Of a DNA stretch of 64,000 bases, positions 20,508 to 31,900 are shown piece by piece. Under the pieces are notes generated by a model that ran no database searches, was not told the DNA's origin, and was given only the letters and a program-made list of their open reading frames with translations. Origin of the DNA: Medakamo hakoo (Eukaryota > Chlorophyta > Trebouxiophyceae > Coccomyxaceae). The position numbers and the translations under genes were made by a program. Numbering within the stretch: position 1 is the first letter of the stretch; each line of letters opens with the position of its first letter. Location: assembly GCA_026636295.1 (NCBI GenBank), contig CP089457.1, positions 310,001-374,000 of the forward strand. Direction: 5' to 3'.

Positions 20508-20608
20508 GCGAGTGTGTGTGTGTGTGTAAAGATAGCGGTGCACGGCCGTGCGCGCGGCCCCGCCGCCGCCTTTCCGGTGTTTCATTCGACGAATCTAACA
20601 CACACCCT

Positions 20609-22737
20609 TCACCCCCTCCCCTCCTCCTTCACCGGCGCCGCGCCAGCGCCCGCGTCCGCGCCCAGCCACTCGCCCACGTCGCCCGCGGCAGCCAAGCCCG
20701 CTTCTGCCGTGGCAGCCTGGGTGTCGCCGGCCGGCTCTGCTTTGGGTGCGGGGGGTGGTGGTGGAGCAGCGGCGGTGCCGCCGCCTCCGCCTCCATCCTC
20801 TTCATCCGCCGACGGCCGCGCGCGTTTGGTGCCGCCCGTTCCGGCGTGTTCGCCCGCACCGCGCTTCGCAGACGCACCACCGCCGTTGACAGCCGCCGGA
20901 GCGGGAGTGGCAGCAGCACCGGGCTCGGCGGCCGCGCCCGCCTTGGCCTCCACCGCACCCCCGCCGCCTCCACCACCGCCCTCGCGCACAAAGGCCGGCA
21001 GGCCGTCCCGCTTGACGTGGCGGACGTGGATGTCCATGCCCGGCTTGGCCCCACCGTACGCCATGACGGCGGTGCGGAATTCCATGACGGGCGCGTTCAG
21101 GTTGACGGCGGGCGGGGGAGGGGGTGGGCCGCCGCCGGGCGGCGCCGGGCGCGGCGGCGTCGGCCGCTTTTTCAGGCCGAAGAAATACCAGCACACCCAC
21201 GGCTGCTGTGGTGCCGGCGCCGCGTCGCCGGCGTCGCCGTCGGCAGGAGCGGCCGGTTCGCCTCCGCCGCCCTTGCTGCCGGGCCCGCCGGGCGGGAAGA
21301 CGGCCTTGGGCCACGGCCGCACGATGACCGCGCGCTCGACGCGCATGACCAGCTGCCGCAGCCGGGAGTGGACCCAGCCGTCCCAGGCCCGGAAGTCGGC
21401 CTCGTTGCCGGCCAGCACTTCGATGGCCAGGTAGTTTTTGTACGCGCCGAAAAAGTCGACGGGCGTGAGCAGGTCGGCCCACAGGGAGGCCGGCCCGCTC
21501 CCGCCCCCGCCCCCGCCCCCGCTCGCCCACTTGGAGCACAGGCCGTCGCCGCGCGCAAACTCTTCCTTCATGACGGCCAGCGTTGATTCGGACACGTTGT
21601 ACGACGAGTTGGCGGCCGGGTAGGACGGCGTGATGATGGGCATCAGGTGGCCGCGGTCCCGCGGGTTGGTGCGCGGGTCCCAGACTGGCAGCCCCATCGG
21701 GTCGTGCTCGATGGGCCGCAGCGTGACGGGCGTCGGCCACGGCCACATGGCGTACACCTTGAAGAAGCGGGCGACCAGGCCGGACGCGGACGCCGCCGGG
21801 AACATGTTGGCGACGGCCGCCACCAGGATGGCCCAGTTGACGCCGCCCAGGTAGCCGACGACGTTGGAGTAGACGCCCCGCCGCTCCGCCCACAGCTTGA
21901 CGAAGCGCAGCGCGGTGCGGAAGGGCTCGACGGCGGGGACAGCGGCCAGGATGGTGTCGGTGACGCGGCAGCCGTTGAGCGACCGGACGGACTGGTCGTC
22001 GACGCCGCGCAGGGTGGCGTTGGCCGCCACGTCCAGGGACGCGGGCACGGCCGCCGCCGCCAGCCGCGCGTACAGCAGGTCGATGGAAATGCCGCCCAGC
22101 TTCATTTTGATGACGGGCACGAACGAGTCGACGACGGGCGACAGGTCGGCCACGTCGGGCAGGTCGGCCAGCATGCGCTGGAAGCAGTGCGGCTCCTCGC
22201 CGAAGAAGTGGTCTTCGCGGGTCACGTACGACGGCCCGACGCACAGCGTGTCGATGTCCGCACCCGGGCCGTGGACGCCCAGGCGGTACGACCCGAACGT
22301 GAAGATGGCCGCGCCGACGCCGCCGTGCGCGGCGGCGTCGCCCATGCCGGTGACCACCCCCACGCGGCGCACCCATTCCTTGGCCAGGGCGTCCAGCCGG
22401 CCCAGGACTTCCTCGCGGGCGACGGCCTCGGAGCGCGGCTCGTACAGGTTTTCGTCGTGCAGGTGCTGCGTGGTGGTGGGGAGGGGCGGGTGTGGGGTTG
22501 AGAGGGGGGGCGGGCAGCAACGCGAGGGCGAGGGCGGCGGCTGAGAGAGGCTGACACGGCCAGAGCATCGCGCCCGCGTAGCCTCACCTGCTCCAGCTCG
22601 GCCGTCGCAGCCAGGTCCGCGGCCGTGGGCGGCGCGGTGGACAGGGGTTTGATGTGCGGCCCAGCCGGGTCGGGCGGCCCGCTGCCGCTGCCAGCGCCGG
22701 CAAAGGGGTGCGGCGGGGCCAGCTGTGGGGCGGCCAT
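20609..22737 (-). CDS. PAP: Canonical nuclear poly(A) polymerase
   Basis: The enzyme adds the poly(A) tail to cleaved pre-mRNA, working with CPSF. Exons on the minus strand are 22737-22588 and 22465-20609, phase 0, 668 residues. Exon 1 (MAAPQLAPPHPF...) leads into HLHDENLYEPRSEAVAREEV. The nucleotidyltransferase core follows: IFTFGSYRLGVHGPGADID holds the catalytic GS and first two aspartates (near residues 110-123), and GGISIDLLYARLA the third. The central domain reads LNGCRVTDTILAAVP and RFVKLWAERRGVYSNVVGYLGGVNWAIL. The RNA-binding-like domain follows (FFGAYKNYLAIEVLAGNEADF), then a Gly/Pro/Ala-rich tail with KRARP, probably a nuclear signal. Length and order match animal and plant PAPs. 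The start gives the usual short N-terminal extension before the catalytic core. Confidence 0.95.
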
Positions 22738-23135
22738 GCCTTTTGCGTTTCCGTCAGGTGCGAGGGATGTCCGGTGCGCTCTCAGGCGACCGGACTGGTC
22801 GGGGAACGAGGGCCGGGCGTGGGGTGGGCGGCGTGCGTTGTGGGGGAGACCGGCACAGCAATGGAAGGCAGTGCGTCCGCGTGCGCAAGGTGAACGCTCA
22901 CGCTCGAGCTCACGCGCGCGCGGGCCCTCAGGCTGCGTCCGCCGTCGGCTAAACGAGCGCGAGGCGAGCGGGCGGGCGTGGTCGCGTGCGCCGTCCCGCT
23001 GTGGCACGCAAGGATGCCAGTGTTTTTTGGTCGCGTCTCCGTCGAAAGACACTCTGTGAGCACTTGCTCCGACCGGCGTGCTTTTACTACCACCATCTCC
23101 TTTTCACGGGCCGACGGCACACGCATCCCGCCCTC
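22738..23135. promoter_or_regulatory. Divergent promoter region, poly(A) polymerase / CbbY
   Basis: These 398 bases lie between two outward-facing start codons. They are GC-rich with several GCGCGC-type runs near 22910. No TATA box or recognised motif is visible. Confidence 0.4.
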
Positions 23136-24379
23136 ATGGCCGCCAAGTGCACCACCCTTCCGGTCGCCCACCGTGTGCCGGCCATGGCCGTCGCGGCCGC
23201 AGGCCGTCCGGGTGCTCGGTCGCCGCGCGCTTCCCCGCGCAAACAGGCCGCGCGCGGCCTGCTCGCGCCGCGCCGCGCGCGCCCGGCCCCCGCCCGCCGC
23301 GGGCCCGTCGCGACCCAGGCTCAACTCCGCAACATTGACTGGCCCCAGGTACGTCAGGTGTCTGCCGGCATGGCCAAAACGTGAACAAGGGTCTGCTGCC
23401 TTCGGCGTGCGGCTGTTTTTTCACTGCCATCGGTCGACGCTAACCCCCCCCTTTGCGCTTCCTGCCTGGCCAAGACCCTGTCATCCCACCCGTCCCTCTC
23501 TCTCACCCGCACCCGCCCACCCATCATCCACGCCCCCACCCACACACACCCCAGGCCCTCCTCTTCGACTGCGACGGCGTCTTGGTCGACACGGAGCGGG
23601 ACGGCCACCGCCCGGCGTTCAACGAGGCGTTCAAGCGCATGGGGCTGCCCCCGTCCGTCGAGTGGGGCGTGGAAGAGTACGGCCGCCTGCTGGAGATCGG
23701 GGGCGGGAAGGAACGCATGACGGCGTACTTTGCCCAACACCCGGACCGCGAGCCCTGGGCGGGCATGGCGCCCGATGAAGCGTCCCGCAAAGAGCTCGTC
23801 GCCAACCTCCACAAACTGAAGACGGACATTTTCATGGAGGCCGTGGAGGCGGGCGCGATGCCGCTCCGCCCGGGCGTGGCCCGCCTGGTGGCGGAAGCCC
23901 GGGCGGCGGGCGTGCCGGTGGCCGTGTGCTCCACGTCCAACGAGCGGGCCGTGTCGACGATCGTGCGCGTGTTGCTCGGCCCCGACGTCGCGGCGGACAT
24001 GAGGGTGTTTGCGGGCGACGTCGTCCCGAAGAAGAAGCCGGCGCCGGACATCTACCTGCTCGCCGCCAAGGAGTTGGGCGTCGACCCGGCCCGGTGCGTG
24101 GTGGTGGAGGACTCCGAGATCGGGCTGGCCGCGGCCCGGGCGGCGGGCATGCGGTGCGTCGTGACGCGGTCGGCTTACACCCAGGACGAGGCCTTTGCCG
24201 GCGCGGACGCCGTGTTCGACTGCATCGGCGACGCCGGGGACGAGCGCTTCTCGCTGGACGACCTCACGACGCCTGGTTCCTTCTGGCTGAACCCGCCGCT
24301 GCCGCGGGACGCGGAGGGCAACTGGGCGGCGGGCGCGGCGCCGGCGAGCACGGGCGCCGGCGGAGTTGATCCGTTGTGA
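23136..24379 (+). CDS. CBBY: Plastid CbbY-type HAD phosphatase (xylulose-1,5-bisphosphate phosphatase)
   Basis: Plant CbbY removes xylulose-1,5-bisphosphate, a misfire product that blocks Rubisco, in the chloroplast stroma. Exons are 23136-23348 and 23555-24379, phase 0, 345 residues. Exon 1 (about 70 residues) is Arg/Ala/Ser-rich with almost no acidic residues, a likely transit peptide. Exon 2 opens with the HAD motif I ALLFDCDGVLVDTERDGH, where both aspartates are present. CbbY-specific EIGGGKERMTAYF follows, then motif II VAVCSTSNERA, motif III lysine in AGDVVPKKKPAPDIY and motif IV VVEDSEIGLAAARAAG. Every block matches the plant enzyme closely. Plastid location is inferred from the leader. 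It is a strong marker of a photosynthetic host. Confidence 0.93.
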
Positions 24380-24746
24380 AGTGGTTGGGGAATGAGGGGG
24401 TGATTTTTTTTTCTTCCGCACGTCCGCCGCTGTGTAGGGCGCTGGACGCGTGGGGTTTTGGCTGTGCGGGGAGCGGGGTTGGGCGAGATGGTCGTGTGAA
24501 AGGAAGGGACAGACGGCGGAAAAAAAAGACGGGCGCGGTTCGGGTTGCACTTTCCCACCCCTCTCTCCATCCTCTTTTTTGGGTCGTTCGTTTTTTTCGC
24601 TGGGCTAGGCTGGAGAGGGGGAGGGGCCGCGCAAGGCCGCGCGCACACGCGCGCCAGACCCGCCGACGCGGCCCACCTCTCACCCGGCCTTCACACACAC
24701 ATACACACCCGCACGCAGGCCCTCACTCGCCTCCCCCCGCCCGCCC
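24380..24746. other. Tail-to-tail spacer, CbbY / PCNA
   Basis: 367 bases between two converging genes, expected to hold both 3' UTRs. It contains T and A runs (24403-24412, 24521-24528) and CACACA tracts. Nothing else is seen. Confidence 0.5.
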
Positions 24747-26590
<1,844 letters not shown>

Positions 26591-27751
26591 ATGCGGCGAG
26601 TGGGCCCGTCCCACCTCGCCTGCTCCAGCTGCGGGTCGGCGCCGCCGCCGGGCGCGGCGCCCGAAGCCGGCGGGCTGACCCTGCTCCAGTGCGTGCTCTG
26701 CCTCCAGGAAAATGACGGCCGGTCCGCGGGCGTGCCGCCCGTCTGCAACGGCTGCTTTGAAGCGCATTGGCACGAGCACAAGGAGTGCGTTTAGACACGT
26801 GTGGCCTGCCGGCTTTTTGGGCCGGGGAGAGATTTTTTTTTTTGCGGCGGGAGATGCGTCGGCGCGAGCGTGTGGTGGGGTGGGAGCGAGGGTGCCGAGG
26901 GGCTGGGGCGAGGCTGCGCTTCGCTGAAAGGCCGCGCCAGACACGTAGCCACCCGGCCGTGTGCGCGGAGCGATGAAAACGCCGTGGTGTCGTGGTGCGG
27001 CACGCCCCGCAAAGCACCCTCCCGCGGCTGTGCCCTGGCCGCTCTCCGCATGCCTCCTCAACCCTCCCCCGGCCTCCCCCCTCCTCTCTCCCCCACACAC
27101 CACCAACACAGCCTGACCGGCGGCCCTGCCACCCCACGCAGCTCCTCCCTGCTGGGCGGGCCGGGCCTCACCCCCCGCTCCGCCTCCATGGGCGTCGTGT
27201 CCGCGAGCGCGGGTGGCGGCGGCGGGCCGCACTCCTCCATGGCGCGCGGCCTGCACTCGGCCAGCTATTTGAGCGGCGGCGGCCACGGCTCGGCCCACCA
27301 CCTCGCGTCGCCCACGGGCTCGCCCTACACGCCCGGCGGCGGCGGCGGCGGCGGCGGAAACGCGGGCTCCCCGCTCGCGCCATCGTCTCTCCTGCTCTCC
27401 AGCCGGGGCGGCGGGCTGGCGGGAGCCGGGCGGTCGAGCTACGGCGGCGGGCTGGGCTCGTCCCCGCCCCTCACGCCCGCGATCGGCGGCGGCCCGCCGG
27501 GGCGGGCGGGGTCCGTGGGCTCCGCCGCCGCGGCCGCCCTGGCCGCCGCAGCCGCTGCAGGCCAGGCCCCGCCCGCCTGGGCGGCCGCCGCCGCGCGCGG
27601 CATGCCCGGCGGCGGCGGCGGCGGTGGCAGCGGCGGCGGCGGCGCCCTCGACGGCGAGTGGCCGTTCCCGGGCGCGGCTGCCGGCGGCGGGGGCGGCGGG
27701 GGCGGCCACCACGCCGCCGCCGCGGCCTTGCACGGCAGCGGCCTGCGCTGA
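26591..27751 (+). CDS. Unknown protein with Cys/His-rich N-terminus and low-complexity tail
   Basis: I do not recognise the family. Exons are 26591-26784 and 27112-27751, phase 2, 277 residues. The first 63 residues carry three CxxC pairs (C11/C14, C34/C37, C52/C55) followed by H59, H61 and H63 in FEAHWHEHK, a pattern that could bind two zinc ions. After the intron the protein is Gly/Ser/Ala-rich with repeated short motifs (PRSSSLLGGPGLTPRSAS; SYLSGGGHGSAHHLASP) and many possible Ser/Pro phosphorylation sites. The ATG at 26591 is the first good start after the PCNA promoter. Without the splice, the frame ends at 26794 as a 67-residue peptide. Nuclear or signalling use is a guess. Confidence 0.55.
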
Positions 27752-28146
27752 CATGTGCGCTGCTTTTTCTTCCTTGAAACCGACTCCTATTGTTTCTTTC
27801 CTCGCGAAGCTCCACACAACGAAAAAGCAATGAAAAAAAAAACTGGTGGCGGAGGTTGTGGTTTTGCCCTGGGCTGCGCCCCAAACTTTCCCGGTTTTGA
27901 TGCAGGCCTGCGGCCTCGACGGGGAGTGTGCGTGTGTGCGGCCTGCTCTCAAACCTCTCTCCCTAGCCACCTCCCTTGTTTTTGTAACAAAAGCACTTGC
28001 TCTCCGGCGCCGTGATGGAAGAATGACATGAAAAAAAGGACGCTCGCCGCGCAAAGCGCAGCGCGCGCCCCCTCCTCCCTCGGACGACGGCGCCCGCCGG
28101 TCACCCAGGGGCCCTCCGCCACCGCCACCACCGCCGCCCGCCCCCC
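27752..28146. other. Tail-to-tail spacer
   Basis: 395 bases between the stop of the Cys-rich gene and the stop of the small helical gene. It is less GC-rich than the genes and contains TTGTAAC near 27974, which could serve as a poly(A) signal. No gene is supported. Confidence 0.5.
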
Positions 28147-28761
28147 TCAATGCCCTGCCGCGCCCGCCGGGTCGACGGCCTCCAACTCGGCTTGCAGCTG
28201 TTGCATCTTCATGCCCATCCCGCGGCTCACCCGCCCGGCCTCGTCGGGCGGGAGGGCGGCGAGCAGGCGGGCGTACGCGTCCGCCGCCGCCGCCACCGCC
28301 GACGCCGCTGTTTCATAGCTCTCACCAGCCCACACCGTCCCCGCGTCTTCAGCCGCGTACTCCAGCTCGTCGCGCGCCTCCACAAACAGGGCGTTGACGG
28401 CTTCGAGAGATTCCGCGATCGACGCGTCGGGCAGCAGAGGCGGCGGTGGGGGCGGCGGCGGCGACGGCGGGCTTCGCTGCTGCTGTTCCTGCGCCGCAAA
28501 GGGCGAGGGCGTCGACGTGGTCGTGGTCGTGGTCGCGTAGGAGGAGGCGAACGTCGGGCCGGCCCAGGCGCGGGGCGGGGTGGGGGCGGCCCAGGCGCCG
28601 GTCGAGGTCGACGCGGCAGAGGAGGTCGACGCGGACGCGGCGCACAGACTCCACCCGCCCGCGGCCGGCGGGCTGTCGCTGCCCGTCGGCACCCAGCCCG
28701 CCGGGTAGCAGGTGACGGACCGGCCTGCCCGGGAGGCCAGGGCCAGCGTGCTGCGACGCAT
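28147..28761 (-). CDS. Small organelle-targeted helical protein of unknown function
   Basis: Single exon of 204 residues if it starts at the ATG at 28761 (MRRSTLALASRAGRSVTCYP); an in-frame ATG at 28848 would add 29 residues. The chosen start gives an Arg/Ser/Ala-rich, acid-poor N-terminus typical of mitochondrial or plastid targeting peptides. A Thr/Ser/Pro linker follows. The conserved-looking part is the last ~90 residues: SIAESLEAVNALFVEARDEL, EYAAEDAGTVWAGESYETA, and GRVSRGMGMKMQQLQAELEAV, probably three helices. This resembles, from memory, short plant and algal organelle proteins of unknown role with a MGMK.QLKAEL ending; I cannot name the family. It shares a short promoter with the Pol I gene. 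Confidence 0.55.
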   Translation of the reverse strand: MRRSTLALASRAGRSVTCYPAGWVPTGSDSPPAAGGWSLCAASASTSSAASTSTGAWAAPTPPRAWAGPTFASSYATTTTTTSTPSPFAAQEQQQRSPPSPPPPPPPPLLPDASIAESLEAVNALFVEARDELEYAAEDAGTVWAGESYETAASAVAAAADAYARLLAALPPDEAGRVSRGMGMKMQQLQAELEAVDPAGAAGH

Positions 28762-28950
28762 TGGTGGGCGTGTTTTGGGAGGGGGCGGCCGCCACTGCTT
28801 GACAGCGCCTCGCAAAAAAAGGAGGAACTCGTTTTGGCACTCCATCAACTGCGGCGCGGCGAGCGCTAGCAGCTAGTGGGGCGTCGGCGGCTCTAGTCTC
28901 GCCTTCCGCGCCGTTCACAGCGAGGGATCCCGCCGCGTGCTCCCACCATC
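28762..28950. promoter_or_regulatory. Divergent promoter region, small helical protein / Pol I subunit
   Basis: 189 bases lie between the two starts. No recognised element is seen. Confidence 0.35.
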
Positions 28951-31900
28951 ATGGCCGCTCCAAGCCCTGAGCTGACGTCCACGAAAGTGGAAGCCCTGGC
29001 GTTTGGCTTCTACTCGGATGAGGAGGCGAGTTTTTTTTCCTGCGTCGCGCCTGCGGCGTGTCGATGGAGCCGCCGCGCATGCGCTTCCGCTCTGCCCCCG
29101 CGCTCACAGGCCCATTCCGCCCCACCCCCACAGGTCCGCCGCTTATCTGTGAAGAGAATCACCTCCCCCATTGCGCGCGACAACCTGGGTCACCCTGTTC
29201 CGGGCGGCCTGTACGACCCGGCAATGGGCCCGCTCGCGCCGGGCGAGCGGTGCGTGACGTGCGGCCTGGGCGGCACAGCGTGCGCCGGCCATTTCGGCCA
29301 CATCGAACTCGCCGTGCCCGTGTACAACCCTATCGTGTTTGGGTGAGTTGTTTTGGTGAAGGGGATCGACCGCGGGCGAAGGAAAGAAAGGAGACCGGGC
29401 CGACGGCGGTCGACGGCGGCGCCTCAACCTAGCCACAGACCCTCTCGCCTCGCACTCACGACGCCCCGCCGCCGCTTTTCCCCCCACTCCACACCACCCA
29501 CAGCACCATGTACAAGCTCCTGCGCTGCACGTGCCTAAACTGCTACCGGTTTAAAATGAAGGCGACAGAGGTAAGAGATGGCGGGTGGATCGGGGCGGGC
29601 GGGTCTTGACGCGCGCGCGTGTGTGTTCCAGCCACATCACGTCCTCATCCCGACCTCTCTCTCTCCACGACACACCACAGGTCGACCGCTTCGCCGACCG
29701 CTTGCGCCTGTTGCGCACAGGCCGCGTCGTCGACGCCCTGGGCATGCGCGCCGAAGCGTCGGCCGCCGTCGCCAAGGCGGCGGCGGCCATTGAAGACGGG
29801 GCGGACGTGTCGTCGGGCGGGAGCGAGGCGGAAGAGGAGGGCAAAGGCAAAAAGCGGCGCGGGGGCGGCCGCCGTTCGCCGAGCCCGGCGCCCGGGTCGT
29901 CGCCGTCCCCACCGACGACGCCCGTCCGCCCGCCGTCCGCCGCCCGCACCCCACGCCCGGGGCCCGCCGCCTCCGCCTCCACGTCCGGCCGCCCGGACCC
30001 GGCCGCGGCCGCCGTCGCGGCCGCCGCGTCCACCCCGCCGCCCGACGCGCTCACGCTGGACTCTGTCCGCGCCACCGTCGGCGAGCTGTTTAGCCGGGCC
30101 GTGCCGCTGACGGCATGCGCCAACTGCGGCGCGGCCGTGCCCGGCCTGGCGCGCGAAGGCTGCGCGAAAGTGTTTGTCAAGCCGCTGCCGCCCAAGGCCG
30201 CGGCGGCCAACGCGGCGCGCGGCGTCAAGATCGCGCCGACGCTGGGGCATGGTGCTGGGTCTGCCCAGGGCGAGGCGGCCGGCCTGGAGGACGCCCTGGC
30301 CGCCGCGACGGCCGCGGCGGCCGCGGGCGGCGGGGAGGCGCCCACGTCGCCGGCCTCGCCGGCCCAACCATCCACCCGCCCGCGGTTTGTGACGCCCGCC
30401 GAAGCCCGGGAGGTGCTGCGCCGGGCGTGGCGGGCCAACCACCGCCTGCTGCGCGAGCTGTACGCGCGTGGCTTGGCGGCGGCGGGCGAGGAGGCCGGGC
30501 GGGCCGGCGTCGACGGCGCCGACCCGTGGCTGGACTCATACCACGCGTTCTTCGTCTCCACCGTCGCCGTCCCGCCCAACAAGGTGCGCCCGCCGTCGAA
30601 GTTGGGCGGCATGACGTTTGACCACCCGCACAATGTTGCGTTGGGGCGGATCGTGACGTCCAACCTGGACCTCGTCGCGGCGGGCAGCGGCGGCGGCGGC
30701 GGCGGCGGTGGCGGCAGCGGCGGCGGCGCCCACCAACCCGACCTCCGCGCCGCCCTCCGCGCCTGGCTCGCCCTGCAAGGCGCCGTCGCCTCGCTCATCG
30801 ACTCGTCCGCCGCGCCCGACGCGTCCGGCAACGCGGACGCGTCGGGCGCAGCGGGCGGCGGCGTGCGCCAGGCCCTGGAGAAGAAGGAGGGCCTGTTCCG
30901 CAAAAACATGATGGGCAAGCGCGTCAACCACGCCGCGCGCTCCGTCATCTCGCCCGACCCCATGCTCCTGCCGCGCGAGGTGGGGCTGCCGCCCTACTTT
31001 GCGGCGCGCCTGGCCGTCCCCGAACGGGTGACGGAAGCGAATGCGAAGCGCCTGCGCGCGGCGGTGCGGGCGGGCGCGGCCAGCCACCCGGGCGCGCTCG
31101 CGGTCGAAGACGAGGCCGGCCGCGTCGTGTCCCTGGCCGGCCTCCCGCCCGCCCGGCGCGACGCCCTGGCCCGGTCGCTGCTGGCCCGGTCCGCGTCCGC
31201 AGGCGGTGCTGCTGCGCCCGCCAAGGCCGGCGGCTCAAAGCCCGGCTCCCGCCCGGGCGCGGCCGGCGGCGCGGCCGCCCACGCCCCGGCGTCCGGCCCC
31301 GGCAAGATCGTCTACCGCCACGTCGTCGACGGCGACGTCCTGCTGACCAACCGCCAGCCCACGCTGCACCGGCCCGGCCTCATGGCCCACGTCGTCCGCG
31401 TGCTGAGCGGGGAGCGCACCATCCGCCTGCACTACGCCAACTGCTCCGCCTTCAACGCGGACTTTGACGGCGACGAGATCAACCTGCACCTGCCCCAGTC
31501 GGCCGCGGGCGCGGCCGAAGCGCGCGAGCTCGTCCGCGCCGACCGCCAGTACATCGTCCCGACGTCGGGCGGGCCGGTGCGCGGCCTCATCCAGGACCAC
31601 ATCGTCGGCGGCACGCTGCTGACAGGGCGGGGCACGCTGCTGGACCGGGCGGCCGCGTCGCAGCTGGTGACGGCCGCGTGCGCGCCGCGCTCGGCGACCA
31701 ACCGGGCCGACGGCGACGACCCGTCGGCGGCCGACCGGCTGGGCCTGCCGCCCCCCGCCCTGCTGAAGCCTGGCCCGCCGCGGTGGACGGGCAAGCAAGT
31801 CGTGTCGGCGGTCCTGAACTTCGTCACGTCCGGCGCCGACCCGGGCGCGCCGCCCCTGACCATGGCCGCGCCCGCCAAGGTGGGCGACGCGGCGTGGGGC

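Larger units (their letters stand above)
19612..20608. other. Structured, lower-GC intergenic island
   Basis: This kilobase lies between the end of the glycosyltransferase gene and the end of the poly(A) polymerase gene. It is visibly poorer in GC than its surroundings and I find no supported gene. It holds four copies of a motif like CGGTCGCGGTCGTCGCTG in alternating orientation (19653-19670 plus, 19716-19733 minus, 19870-19887 plus, 20056-20073 minus); copies 3 and 4 are a perfect 18-bp inverted pair. CCTGGCCACCT precedes copies 1 and 3. An AT-rich hairpin (20332-20369) and a 20-bp perfect palindrome (20488-20507) follow. Short open frames here look protein-like only because base composition is more even. 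Confidence 0.7.
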
